DNA of 64,000 bases, taken from assembly GCA_946894095.1 (NCBI GenBank), contig OX335642.1, positions 29,895,021-29,959,020 on the forward strand, read 5' to 3'. Positions 23,736 to 36,000 of this stretch are shown here, piece after piece; position 1 is the first letter of the stretch, and every line of letters starts with the position of its first letter. The position numbers and the translations under genes were made by a program. The notes beneath the pieces were generated by a model. The model did no database searches, was not told the origin of the DNA, and saw only the letters and a program-made list of their open reading frames with translations. Origin of the DNA: Incurvaria masculella. Lineage: Eukaryota > Arthropoda > Insecta > Lepidoptera > Incurvariidae.

Positions 23736-23900
23736 TTGAGTTTTAGCGACATCTACATTTGAAGCATTGTAATCAGATGCAGGATCTTGCTTCCGACGAA
23801 TGTCACGACCATTACTTTTTCAGATTATTTTCAAAATCTAATTACAATGCTTGAAATGTAGATGTCGCTGAAACTCAAATTAATGATATATTCGTATCTA
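23736..23900. mobile_element. SINE-B inverted pair (hairpin)
   Basis: A minus-oriented body piece ('agcgacatctacatttgaag') and a plus-oriented one ('cgaatgtcacgacc' to 'gtcgctgaaactcaaatta') meet near 23,785, giving arms of about 45 bp. Same family as 6,047-6,205. Confidence 0.6.
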
Positions 23901-24785
23901 TTGAATACATAAAATTATCAAATGAAATAGGTGGGGTGATTCTTTAGATTCCCCTCCACATATAAACAGCCTTACAAAATCCGCTATATCTCTTCATATC
24001 AGTATTGACACAACATAATCTGCAGCCCTGAATGCTTGACGCTTGTGTGTCTCCCATGTACACGTTCCGATATCTTGGTGCAGCGTCATAAATCTGGTGT
24101 CACCCAGCTCCAAGCTTTTCGACTTCGCCCGATAAAAAAACACTTGCACCGATAAGGCCGCATGTTCCGCGAAAAACATTTGGTGTACATTCGAGAGTTA
24201 TCTCCAGTGCGCAGATATGAAGCTGGTTTCGAAATACGCGTCAGGAATGAATATGGCAAATTAGAAAGTTGCAATTATTGAGTCGACAAAAAAATGTATC
24301 AAATAAACAGGGATGTTATCTATCTAATCGTAATGTTTTGTCGTTACACGTTTTCAAAATTAAAATGGACATAATTAATTCTTTGGTAATAAAAATCTAG
24401 TAAAATTGTTCGCCTATAATAAGTATTATTACCATTTATGAAATATTTATATCTGTACAAATATTATTAAAAAAAATCCGGATAAATACTCATAAACCTA
24501 ATAGAATTAAACATTATGAATGCACTCTAAATGTGTTAAATCGTGAAAAGGTTTATTCTCGTGCCATTTGCTCAAATTTATTTTAAAAGAAGCTTCACTT
24601 TCTCCTAATTGGAGTTATATACAGTTTAATATAGGCAGTTTATGATATTATTTTCATTGGACCACGCCACAAAGCAGTGCCCCCTGTCCGACTTGCCACC
24701 TAAATTGACGTTTATGCCAAACCGATCGATTGGAGTTTTAAAATGTATGAAGAATTAGCGAGTCCTGATTTAGATTTTACAGCTC
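23901..24785. other. No gene recognised
   Basis: Minus-strand open frames at 23,994-24,274 overlap each other in different frames and match nothing I recognise, so I do not call them. Confidence 0.35.
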
Positions 24786-25108
24786 TCTTTGGAGGTCGAT
24801 TACTCAACGATAAATAGAAAACACATCTTAAAAAGATTAGTCATCAGACAAAGCTTGTTTCATAAAAATGTATAAACAATTTGATTATTGTTAGATTTTT
24901 TACTACAGCGGTCGTGGTTTACTTTTAGCTGTAAGTCGTTTTGTAATTAAAATTTTCGTAAATCTTACGAAATCAATCACTATGCGCATTGTCTGATTTG
25001 TTGACATGCTGCATCCTCCTCATAACGGAGTCTCTGTTTATATTTGAAACAGAGAAGGTCCCAGAGCGCAATACCACGGTTTTGTACCTTGCCCGCGAAT
25101 GAATTTGA
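24786..25108 (+). mobile_element. Internal fragment of the TTAA element family
   Basis: 24,828-25,108 matches the centre of the 14,937-15,684 element ('actacagcggtcgtggttta', 'cagagaaggtcccagagcgc'). Its left flank (24,786-24,840) recurs in reverse at 29,572-29,625. This suggests a longer family member, of which the 748-bp element is a deletion derivative. Confidence 0.6.
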
Positions 25109-25222
25109 CCGCGCTCATAAAGGTAAGGTCCTTGGGAATGGCACCTAATTTCTTTAGGAATTCGGTGTGTTAGGCCAATATCCTGTCTGTGGGGGTGGTA
25201 TTAGCCATCCATGTATAAAAAA
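25109..25222 (+). mobile_element. SINE-A tail fragment
   Basis: 'gcgctcataaaggtaaggtc', 'ggcacctaatttctttagg' and 'ggtggtattagccatccatg', ending 'tataaaaaaac'. It begins exactly where the preceding element stops, so one interrupted the other or a deletion joined them. Confidence 0.65.
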
Positions 25223-26045
25223 ACAAATTCTCTTCGTCAGTTAATTTACGATGGTGAGCGCCCTTTACAACTTTACGGATGGAAATTGGTTTCGAACGAT
25301 ACGTTTGAGCGATAGGTGAATCGTCGACACACAGAATGGCCCTCGTGGTCTGACAGGAGGATTGATTGGAGGAAATTGGTCGCGAGACACGGCGCGGCGT
25401 CGCTTTAATACCTGGCGGATTCCGGTTCGGTGCCCGGCTTTCCGGCCGCCGCTCATCGCATCCGGTGGGTAATTGATAGCAAAATGCATCCTGTTTAGAT
25501 GGATGCGTGGATTATAATATGCGACAATATTCGAATGGATTAGGCTACGCGATCTCTTGGCACCGTCCTAGGTTTAATGCCCACGTGAATTTTTACTTAT
25601 TCACTAGTTGATTAACTCGTTCTTGTGATTCAATCCTGTTTGTCGGCCAATAAATAAAAAAAACATTAAACATACCTTCGTCACACGCGCGCTCCAACAG
25701 CATAACCTATTTATCTAACTTGGGGGAGAATGGCGCCATCTAACTTTCGTTGGAGAACTAGTTTCAGATTTATTTTTTCAAATTGTTTTTTCCCATGCAG
25801 CGCCATCTGTTATTATCTGCCATACAATTCAGTGACAACGCTTAGATAACCTAGTTAACAGCGTGCCGATATAAAGGCAGAGTTAAGCGAATTGTATGAT
25901 AGATGGCGGGACTAATGAATTAAAATGCCCATAACCTAACTAACCCTTATATGTATATTTTTTACAAAAAATGAGGGTTATGTTTTTCGTGTGTATGTAT
26001 GTATGTATTTATTTAACTTAATGCCACTTAATGGCAACAAGATCA
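25223..26045. other. No gene recognised; two 'gcgccatct' motifs
   Basis: A GC-rich stretch at 25,330-25,480 has no coding support. 'ggcgccatctaact' (25,731) and 'agcgccatctgtta' (25,799) bracket a short T-rich segment and resemble the centre of the 13,585 fold-back. Confidence 0.35.
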
Positions 26046-26046
26046 G

Positions 26047-26290
26047 GGGGTCCATTCAGGTAAGAGTGAGTTCGAGTTCGGGAGTGAGTTAACCTAAAAA
26101 TAGCTGGGAAATATATTATTTTTAAAATAACGGAACCGTTATTAATACTTCCAACGTATTTACGGGACAAACCAGATTTTTACCTAACTGTAATGATGTT
26201 CAAGAAGTGTGGAAACATTGACTATTTAAAAAAGTGAGTTGTTATTTAGTGACGAATTCGAACTCACTCTTGCCCTGAATGGACCCCCAG
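26047..26290 (+). mobile_element. hAT-like MITE, copy 1
   Basis: The ends 'cagggggtccattcagg' and 'gccctgaatggacccccag' are inverted, with 'agagtgagttcgagttcg' mirrored by 'cgaattcgaactcactct'. The inner sequence ('taacggaaccgttatt', 'cgtatttacgggacaaacc') is shared with the inverted copy at 50,685-50,922. A CAGGGG-type terminus suggests hAT, but no clear 8-bp duplication is visible. Confidence 0.75.
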
Positions 26291-26664
26291 ACGTTTGTAT
26301 CGAAATACATTTTGAAATGTTTAGTCCATATTTCTTTCGCAATGTTTTGCGTTCGAGAACCTACTTACATAATTCTCGAAAGCAAGGCAGGATTCCTCAT
26401 TTTAAAGTAGTAAAAAATTATCAATCAATGGAATCATGTTTAGATTGCGTGGTGACATAGTCAAGATGATAAATGATTTATTAATCCATGATAAAAACTA
26501 TTCTGAACGAAAAACCGATTGCTTGCTTTGTCAGATACCAATTCTCTGAAATTTAATAACGCTTATATTCTTATACGCTGTACATCAAATCAAATGTACC
26601 AAAATGTTATCGTCTATCGCAATGAGATATCTAACCTAATGTTTTGTTGGTTTGTTTTATGTAT

Positions 26665-26757
26665 CTGGCTGGTCATGGATAGCTAATACAATACCAAACC
26701 CTTCGTCGCGTCATTATATTACCCCAAGATACTGCATTCCCGAAGGAATTAGGTGTG
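26665..26757 (-). mobile_element. SINE-A tail fragment
   Basis: Minus-strand tail: 'ggtcatggatagctaatac' and 'gcattcccgaaggaattagg'. Short and truncated. Confidence 0.55.
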
Positions 26758-26799
26758 TTCCCATAGACTTAGGGACATTTAGATCTAAGTACGACTCAA

Positions 26800-26895
26800 T
26801 TGCGTCGGCGGAAAGCAGTGGTTCCGTACCGCTGAAGGCCGGGAGGACTGGAGGAAAATTGGAGAGGCGTATGTCCAGCAGTGGACTGAAATATA
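26800..26895 (+). mobile_element. LINE 3'-end fragment (QQW family), copy 4
   Basis: 'gcgtcggcggaaagcagtgg' and 'gcgtatgtccagcagtggac' match the other three copies. Only about 95 bases remain. Confidence 0.55.
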
Positions 26896-27984
26896 TGGAG
26901 AATTGAGGAGCGCCCGTGGATGTCACTGGACCCAAGAATAAGTAATAGAGCTGGACTGTAAGTCATAGAACAATGTTTTGTAGGTACTCGCAGTCCAACG
27001 ACGCCGCTCAGTAACGCTAATTCGGCACCATGATGCAAACCATGTCCATTGCACCACTGCCAAAAACATTGTGTTATTAGAAATCATGGTCAATGAATAT
27101 GTCCTAAAGATATGTAGTGACACATTATCGGAATGACATAGAAACAAGTTGAAGGAAGTGTACATGAACAGCGCAAACAGAATAAGAAAGCTGGATTTAA
27201 GTACAGGGTGGTTCAGTAGCAGGAAATCAAAGATTTGAAATTTTTAAGAAATGCATTCTTCAAGGCATATATGCCAAGGCATAATTTAGAAAGCTTCATT
27301 ATTTGCCGGAATCTTTTATTTTTTTGTAAACATCTGTAATTTTTCAATAAAAAAATTCGAAAATTAACATAATAACACAACTTTTTTCCCACGTTTAATA
27401 GCCATTTTATTCCAATCTAAAAGTATTTTTAAAAAATGCACACGTACATTTTGACAATATGTTTTGGAATGAAAAGTTTTAAAAACCTAGTAAAACAGTA
27501 AGAGCATGTAAACCGTTATCGCCTGTAGTATAGGGAATTGATAGTGTAACGACTCTTTTAACACACAGACAACATTAAAGAGCGATGAAAAACGGCTGGT
27601 TTTTCCCTGACTTCTCTTATATTTAACCCTAATTCTCACCCCTTGGGTATTCCTTCGTGAAGGTACGAAATCTATAATTGATGGAATAGTTCGAACTTAG
27701 TTGGAAACCGCATCAAAATCGGGTAAGTGATACTCAAGTTACAAGTGGCCGTGCAGGCACCAGACATGAAGTTTATGTACCGTTTCTTCCTTACCAAGTT
27801 GATCGAATCCGCGGATTTGTGACGTAACATACATAGTGTAGTTTTATAACCATATAAATGATATCAAGTTAGATTTTATTGGAGTTATGTACTGAAAACA
27901 TGAGATTCTATATTTTTTTTTTTTTTATTTATTCCCCACACTGCGATTCAAATGTTTTAGGCTGCATTCAATCATAACGTTTTA
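26896..27984. other. No gene recognised
   Basis: AT-rich. 27,595-27,645 ('ggctggtttttccctgactt', 'atatttaaccctaattct') resembles 37,055-37,105, so a short dispersed repeat is present. No coding support. Confidence 0.35.
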
Positions 27985-28145
27985 TTATGGAACCTGTCAT
28001 GGATGGCTTATACCGTTATGATATTAGGAATGTTAAACCACATTCCTGAAGGAATCATGTCCCATGCCAGGACCTTCCCTTTATGAGTACGGATACATTG
28101 AACTGGATGGAGTTTCATCCAATACGGTGGCACCAACCCGGGTGG
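27985..28145 (-). mobile_element. SINE-A tail and body, internally deleted
   Basis: 'cctgtcatggatggcttat', 'ccaggaccttccctttatga', 'cattgaactggatggag' and 'ggtggcaccaacccgggtgg' in reverse orientation. About 50 bases of the body are missing after 'ggatgg'. Confidence 0.7.
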
Positions 28146-28624
28146 AAATTATGATTTTAATGATTATTTAACTAGCCTAAAACATAACTGAACTAACCTA
28201 TTTATAAATTGTAATGTTATTTTGTTAATGATAACATGGTATTTTTATCCTCAAGCTGCACGTGTGTACCATTTAGGTTATGACTTACTATTTGCCTGAC
28301 CCTAAAATGTTATTTTATAGGGTTTAATTAACGATCATGCAGAACATCACGGCGTTTGCCCAGAGGGTTAGGTAGAGTTTATAGAGCGCCATACGGACAT
28401 ACATATTATCACACCATACTTCTCTCGTTTATTCGACGTGTATGCATCTCTTTAAACATGATGCTACGTAATGGGTGCTACGAATTACGACCCTTACGAA
28501 GAACATGACCTTGTCTGGTCATGAAAAGTTCTTTTTGGGCATCAAGGCATGACAATTCTAACAAAATTTTTTCTCAATTCGTTTTGTTTTTCTATTATCA
28601 CTTATTTGCTCTAAATGCTCAAAT
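28146..28624. other. No gene recognised
   Basis: No open frame, RNA or repeat that I can support. Confidence 0.4.
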
Positions 28625-28985
28625 CTGCTTGGAGCTTAGGGGTTTGGTAACTTGCCTTGCATTCCAGAGGTCTTAGGTCTAAATCCCCGCCCCATTCATG
28701 TACCACTTTCCTTCTCTTTCTGAGTTGGATAAGTATATTTCGTCTCCAATACTAGCTGTTCAATGGTTCGAAATCCATATAAAACTATCGGGCCCTTTCC
28801 CTCAATAGATGGTAGAAAGATGATCGAATCGGAGTAAAACTTCGTCATTGTTTTTCCATCCTCTTCAATGTAGTTTTGCTCATGAAGGTGAGGTCCTGGC
28901 ATGGCACCTGATTCCTTGGGGAATACGTTATGTTGGTCTGATATAATTATGATGGATGTAGTCATCCATGGCCAGTTACATAAAA
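28625..28985 (+). mobile_element. SINE-A, tRNA-headed, diverged
   Basis: The head is degenerate ('ttggtaacttgccttgcatt') but body blocks are in order: 'gagttggataagtatatttc', 'ggttcgaaatccatataaaa', 'ggtcctggcatggcacctga' and 'catccatggccagttacat'. An old copy. Confidence 0.65.
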
Positions 28986-29430
28986 ATACATCTAAACATT
29001 CCACTCTCTATCTTCGTCACCATATTTTATTTTTGATCAACTTCACACTGTTTTGTATCTTGCCTGGAAACCGTTTTCTTCATAGTTTCCTTGAGGAACG
29101 CATTTTTACTACACTGGTGCTTTTACAACCCGGCTTCTACAACAACAGAGTTCATACCACTTTTCACTCTATTACTAGCAGTCACTCTCTTTTCAATGAC
29201 CATTCTTTTTCCATAACTTTCCCTCGCGTGAAAACATGCTAAATACCTAAGCATACCAAATCTTTGTCTCTGTTGATTTTGTAGGAATTTTGTTTCCCCA
29301 AAATAAATAACCTGTTCGCATTTTTTATGATGATTATTCTAGATACTTACTCAATAACTGCATCGTCTCGTTCGTAAACATTACTTTTGTCACGACTTTG
29401 TTTACTAACATACGTCTTTCTATTTACAGT
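28986..29430. other. No gene recognised
   Basis: A 113-codon plus-strand frame crosses out of the SINE and shows no motif. I treat it as chance. Confidence 0.35.
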
Positions 29431-29497
29431 AGTTACAATCAGATGTAGTTCTTCAACAGAAGACCTCTTCGAAGCATCGCAATCGCTTTCTTTCAGG
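29431..29497 (+). other. Candidate exon, possibly 5' UTR of the CUB gene
   Basis: A 67-base stretch bounded by 'ttctatttacag' and 'ttctttcag|gtaagt' (donor at 29,498), an excellent acceptor and donor pair. One frame is open (VTIRCSSSTEDLFEASQSLSF), so it could be coding for a gene starting upstream. Alternatively it is a leader exon spliced to the region just before the ATG at 30,009, where 'ttatttagtcccag' ending at 29,942 could serve as acceptor. Splice signals only; no homology recognised. Confidence 0.25.
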
Positions 29498-29571
29498 TAA
29501 GTCACGAATTGTCAACCAATATGACATCACACACCTCTATTTCACACCTCTATAAATAGTTACCCAATCAT

Positions 29572-29815
29572 CTTTTTAAGATGTTATTATTTTATCGTTG
29601 AGTAATCCACTTCCAAAATTATTGTATTAAACTCACGAAATATCCGAACTTACGGACCTTATAATTTAGAATGCAAACATAATTTTAGAATGCCAACAGT
29701 CAATGGACATCCAGTTCGATCAAATAAAGCTATTTTGAGTAAAATTTTGGATCTCTGACAAGAAATATGGGCATGATCTTCTTTCCACGTTTGTATGGGG
29801 AGTTGAGCGGAGAGC
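29572..29815 (-). mobile_element. Half copy of the TTAA element family
   Basis: 29,640-29,815 matches the right arm of 14,937-15,684 ('gatcaaataaagctatt', 'gacaagaaatatgggc', 'atgatcttctttcc') and ends 'gagcccacc'. 29,572-29,625 matches, in reverse, the left flank of 24,828. The opposite terminal repeat is missing. Confidence 0.6.
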
Positions 29816-30008
29816 CCACCTAAAATTAAAATAATACTTGAGTTCTGGGCCACCATGTTCATTTATCAATACGGGCTTATCTAGTACACTGATAACGGCT
29901 ACGTGTCCAAGTCTTTGTATAGTATAATTATTTAGTCCCAGCAAGAGAATTGACGTATCCTTGTCCCGGCGTGTGAATAAAGGAAAGTGAATGTCTTAAA
30001 GTCTTGAG

Positions 30009-30072
30009 ATGGGTGTCCAGTGGAGAGTAGTGTTCTGTCTCTCGTTATGGATCGTGTGTTCAGCCGTGAAAG
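30009..30072 (+). CDS. CUB gene exon 1: signal peptide
   Basis: Encodes [21 protein letters not shown]: one Arg, then a hydrophobic core, then a small-residue cleavage site (CSA). The donor is 'gtgaaag|gtaatt', phase 1. The ATG has in-frame upstream stops, and the next in-frame residues come from the acidic exon 2. No other start gives a signal sequence. Confidence 0.8.
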
Positions 30073-33000
30073 GTAATTTCTTTGCATTCTTATCGCCTCG
30101 ATAATGAACCTGACGATAAGGAGTCTTACGATGACCGGAAGCGTGTCATCATATTTTCTGTTTTTTTATTCAGTAGGAAAACCCTGGAATCAAGTTTACA
30201 ACTAACCACGTAGTAAGTAAAGATGAAAACCTACAGTTTTACTTGAATTCCGATCCACATTTCAATCTAGGATTCGTAGAGAAAGATGTGCTTATCCCGG
30301 GCTTAGAACCGGCGATCTTCGACACAAAAGGCAAAAAAAATAATTCCTACACTGCAAACCACACCAAAATGTATCGTTGGATACAAGATTGCACTTATGT
30401 TATGCTCACGATTCCGTTTGAATTTAAACACTATTATGAAACTACAGATCATGCATATTATTTTCAATGGTTGATTTCATGTTGAAGCGTTTTCAACTGA
30501 AAAAAAACGTCACAATGGCGAATGAAAAGGATATGTTAATATGGTTTGCACATATAGAGACAATGAGCGACGAAAGATTTCGAAAAGTTCCAAGAAAGAA
30601 AAAGTTCGCAAAGAAAATGTATCCACATAAACACATATGTATCCATACAATTTGTATTTAACCATTAGCCCCATCGAATCAAATGGCTTTTTCAGAACTT
30701 TATTTTATGCATCATCCATAGACAAAACGAGTATGCACTCGAATTTCCACCTTCAACGATGACACTTCCATACATTTGGAAATTTCCTTGAATGCCTACA
30801 ATATATTATTGATATCAACTGTAAGATTAGATAAAATTGGAATACATTTTGCAGAGCAAAATATTATAAATATGAGAATAAAAAGATTAAAGGATAACAT
30901 TATATCGAAAGTATCGAAGTACTGCCTCGTTTTTCGAAATTCAGCGGTGGAACTTCAAACGTACGGTGTTTTCTAATAAGTTTGAATTAGATTTTATGCT
31001 ACAAAATAAAGAGAGTTTTTTTTATTTACGTCGCCAAATATGAATTCAACTGTTAGATAGACAAAATAACAGTAAATGCAAAAGCTAAATCTTTATTTCT
31101 TAGTGATTCTGACCTAATTGGGGACGGATTCCCCCAGAAGCGCTAACAAAAAATATTTCCAATTGCCACATTAAAGAATTAATTAGTCAATTTAATGTCA
31201 TCAAAATAAAATACGTACCCAACGCTCGTCAAAAATTTTCAAATCTTCAATGACAAGGAAGAACTTTTAGTCGTCTAAATAAAAAAATGGTTCCTAGCTG
31301 AATTTTCCCCGAAAATAATGTTTGCATAAACTTCGTTATTAATAAAACTAAAAATAAAAAAAACGATAATTAATCGGGGTAGATGATTTAGAGAAGTAGA
31401 TATGTCCCGTTAATTTAGTGTGGTTTTATCCGCTGTTTTCCCATCATAAATGGTAAATTAATGTTACGAGCAATCTTATTTTTCAACCGACTTCAAAAAA
31501 TTCGGAGGTTCTCAATTCGTCTGTATGTTTTTTTTTATTTTTTTATGTTTGTTACAACTTTTGCCTGGGTGAACCGATTTTGATGATAATTTTTTAAATA
31601 AAAAATATTAACAAAAAAAATTACCAACTTCAAACAAAAAGCACTAAAAAGTAAAAAATAATTGCCATTTTTATAGTTGCGATTTTTGTTATTTTTTGAG
31701 TCGGTGTCAGCCAAGGTAGCCAAGGTTCTCTTGATTGGCGCAGCGCAGCCGACTCAAAAAATAACAAAAATCGTAACTACAAAAATGGCAATTATTTTTT
31801 ACTTTTTAGTGGTTTTTCTTCGGAAGTCGGTTATTTTTTTGTTAATTTTTTTATTTACACAAACAGGCACTATCAACTCGAATGCAAAGACTTTTGTTAA
31901 CTTAGACTAAGCGGACGTCGAATTTTCTTCTAACAAAGTTTCTAGCTAGTGATTAAATGTGACAAATCTGAGTGCTGTATACTGCATATGGATGATGAAT
32001 AAACAGTATGCAACTCGAAAATTCTGAAAGTAACCGTTACATCATCTATGAAAAGACAGTGATCTTAAAATCCAAATTTTCTGTTTGGAAAATATAGTGT
32101 AGAGTATTGTTTTAAATTTTCCAAATGGCCCCAATACATTTATTCCCGTCCATGTCGTAAAAGATGAGTGACTCGTGAATCCTGGCATACCACCGAGTTG
32201 CCATGAGGTGTGTTGGGCTAATATCATGACAGTAGATGCGCTATTAGCCAACCTCATACAGATACAAAATAAATATAAATGTGTTTGTAAATTATATAAA
32301 ACATTTCGCATTGGGTATTTCTCGTAAATAACAAACATGTTCCAGATATTGGTACTATCACAGGCATTCGGAGCAAACAAATAGGGGAAAATCCACACTT
32401 ATCGGTATGACCCGCGGGGATTTCTACCATATTGTAACTATCTTCAACATTTTCCAATGTTCAGAATAGTAATTAACTAGCAGCCCGTCCCGGCAGATTT
32501 AAAAATAGCAATTTTTAAATCTGTAATATCTTCGAAAATATTCAATTAAATCATATGCTGTAAAGGGCCATATAGATCTATATTAAATCAACAATGTATT
32601 TAAGGTATTTAATTGGATAAGGAGTAATGCTTAATTGGTTAAAATCGCTTCGAAAATTAGCCATTATTTGTCGTAAAAAGTAAATGACAAAAACATGTTA
32701 TTGTGGGATATCCATAAGAGATAGATATATACCATCGCCGAGTTTTCTGTAGATCTTTTCAATGTGTACAATACTTAGTACATTATTTTGATAAATCTTG
32801 TAGGGTTTAGCCTGCGTTTGCAATGTAAGCGGAAAAAATGTAATTTTTTACGACATCACATTGGAAACCTCAAAAATAACAGTATTTCTCCACTATTTAA
32901 TGGATGTTATATTACATATAAACCTTCCTCTTTAATCACTCTATGCATTAAAAATCATCGCATTAAAATCCGTTGCGTAGTTTTAAAGATTTAAGCATAC

Positions 33001-36000
33001 ATAGGGATATAGGGAAATAGGGATATAGGGACAGAGAAAGCAACTTTGTTTTATACTATGTAGTGACTACACAGAATTAAGATGTTTTTTATAATTAAAG
33101 AAAGAAAGCAAATACGTAACATTTTCCCAACACACAATTTAGAACAACAATGAAGTTACAGTAGCCGGCAGAAAATAATGAACTTTGAATTTGGAAAGAG
33201 ACAATAATAATATTACTGCAAATAAAAAAAATCACCGTAATACGATCACAATGGATTAATTCTAATATTGAGTTGAACATACTAATACAACTGAAGTCAA
33301 CATTAATAAGTCATGGTCGACCTCATTTCGTGAATCATCGCTCAATCCCTATCTGACCTTTGAGGCCATGTTAGTAGGTAACTTTACAACTCGTGTGCGT
33401 TATTTGTTATAAGTTTAATCATTCAGTTTTGAGCGGCTCGTAGCCTAGTGGCGCAGGAACTGGCCTAGCGTACCAGAGGCCCGGGTTCAATACCGACTTG
33501 CACCACTGTCTTTCTCTTTCAGAGTTCGATAAGTGCATTTCGTCACGAATGCGAGCTGCTCAATGGTTCGGAATCCATGTAAAACTGTAGGTCCCCTTCC
33601 CCTACTACGTGGTAGGGTTTAAGCTCGCTCGGGTTGGTACCATCGCTTTGGATAAAAAGATGGTCGAAGCGCCAATGAAAAATGTCCGTGTTTTCCATCC
33701 AGATCAATGTAGCCGTGCTCATAAAGGGAAGGTCCTGGCATGGCACCTAATTCCTTCGGGAATGAGGTGAATTGGGCTAATATCATAACGGTAGTTGTGA
33801 TATGTGTGTAGTTGGTAGGCTAATACCATCCATGTCAGGTCGCATAAAAAATAAAAAAAAATAAAAACGTTTTTGACGAAACTTAGTGTATATTGACTAC
33901 CAAAAAAGTTTAAATAAAGGAAACGAAAATGAAACTAAATACTAGCTTAGAATTTACTATTAGAATTCACGATGGTTTGTATTTATATTTATTTATTTCA
34001 TTATATATAATTTTAAAATATGAGCTTGATTTAGTTATAAAGCCGTTGTGACGAAGCTGCTACTAACATTGAGTAAGAAAACACGGAGTGGCGACTAAAA
34101 CACAACCGTGTAGCGGCGGTGTAGCCATGTTTTATTATTAATATATCAAATCAAATCAAAATCAAATTCTTTATTTATTTTTTTGGCCATACAGCATAGT
34201 GAATAGTGTTTACGATAAATAAATAATTTAAGTATATCAACATAGAAATAAAATTTTCAAACAGAAAATTTTAAGCACATTAAATAAACAAAAGTTTGAA
34301 AAATACAAATCAAACATAAAACATAGTTAGACATTCACTGACGTTAGCGCCGATCAGTCAGCTTGCTTATGGATTCGCTCACTCTTAATTTTCTTGACTT
34401 CCAAAAACACATAAGAACTGCACAGGATGCAATATTGCTCGTCACGAATTAACTAATAATAAGAGTTTGGGCGGATATTTAGTTCAGGACGTAGGGCCTC
34501 GCCTCTCATCCGAGAGGTTATGGGTTCAATCCCACCTCCTGCTCGTATTGCCATGGGTATGAATTCATCTATCCATCCTGACGACGATTTTTTTAATAAT
34601 GATAATATTTATATTTACATTTATTTTTAAAGCTAGCTCCAACAAGAGTAGAACTATCTGTATGTTTAGATTAGTAATATCTTAAAAATAATGTGTGATT
34701 TTTGGATACATTTTTTTATACTTAATTACATATATATAGATACTATACAACATATATAGATACTTATATAACATATAAGAATTATAACGAAGTGATGGCA
34801 GTGACTGCTCGTACACCATGATAATTGATGGTAGGGAAAGATTGCTTATCATACAAGTATTAAATTGGGATAATAAAAGTCAACAGATGGCGTTGCAATT
34901 TACATTTGATATTACATTAAATACAAACCAATGAATATCAATGATATTTATTGTACAATGTTGTTACTTGATGTATTGTTAAAATGTAACGTTTCCATCA
35001 TGCCTGCCTAGGCGAAATATGGAATTAAGCTTAGTTTGATAACGGTGTAACTAGTTCTAGCAGTGAAGGGAGATGGCGCTGATTAGAAATGTCATAGTAA
35101 CAGAGAAAAAAATAAGTATTCAGCAAGTTTTGTACGTTGTATGACATAAGCAGTCTATCCATACTATCCTTTGTCTATGACCATGTATAACTGAACTACC
35201 AAAAAGACATTGCCTATTGGCTCAAAAACATCTAAACCAACTTTACATTACTTAAATAGGTTTTTTGCAAGTAGTTTCAACTTTTTCCTAGGTATATATT
35301 AAATTAGATAATTGTGAATTTTAATTTGTATTGCAGCACAAAGCTCTGATGAAGCAGGGTTAGTTGGAGATGATGAAGATTACGACGATTGGACCGATCG
35401 CTTTGATGATATTTTTAAAGATCTGGACGACTACGAAGATACCTTGAAAAAAATTAATGATGCCCGTGACCATGACATCCAGCAACCTGAAATTCAATTA
35501 AACGAAATAGATAATGAATCGGATGAGCCAGTAAAAGTCGATGGAGAACCAAGCAATGATGAGACTGCAGTTAACAATGAGTTGCAAAAAGAAGATGATG
35601 AAGCCAGATTTTATGAACAACCGAATAAGGCTGATTCCGTTGATGAAGATGACAATGTGAGCTCTAACTCATCGGAAGATGTTGATGACCATCTTGACGC
35701 CGATGAACCTAGAGAAGAAATTGTTGCTATAGATGGCTCTATCAGCAATGAAGAGGTGATTGGAGATGAAAATATGAACGGAAATGCACCGGCAAATGAT
35801 TACGATCCTCTTGAACTAGACGAATTTGAAACGAAAGAGATTGATCATACGGATAAACTTATAGGAGCTGTAGAATCTCCGTATTCAAAGCTAATTGACA
35901 TAAATCCCGATTTATTCGATGATAATATTGATTTCGAAGATTTTCATGATACAATTCTAAAACAACTGGAGAGTAGTGATATCGAGAAACCACAAGACGA

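Larger units (their letters stand above)
30073..35336 (+). other. Intron 1 of the CUB gene (5.3 kb)
   Basis: Contains SINE fragments, a fold-back, an RTE-like repeat, a full-length SINE and a LINE tail (separate entries). 30,301-31,606 and 34,581-35,336 show no recognisable feature. Its acceptor is 'tttgtattgcag'. Confidence 0.7.

Noticed and set aside
23994..24274. Minus-strand ORFs with protein-like composition
   Set aside because: They overlap in different frames, and no domain, splice site or repeat match supports either one.
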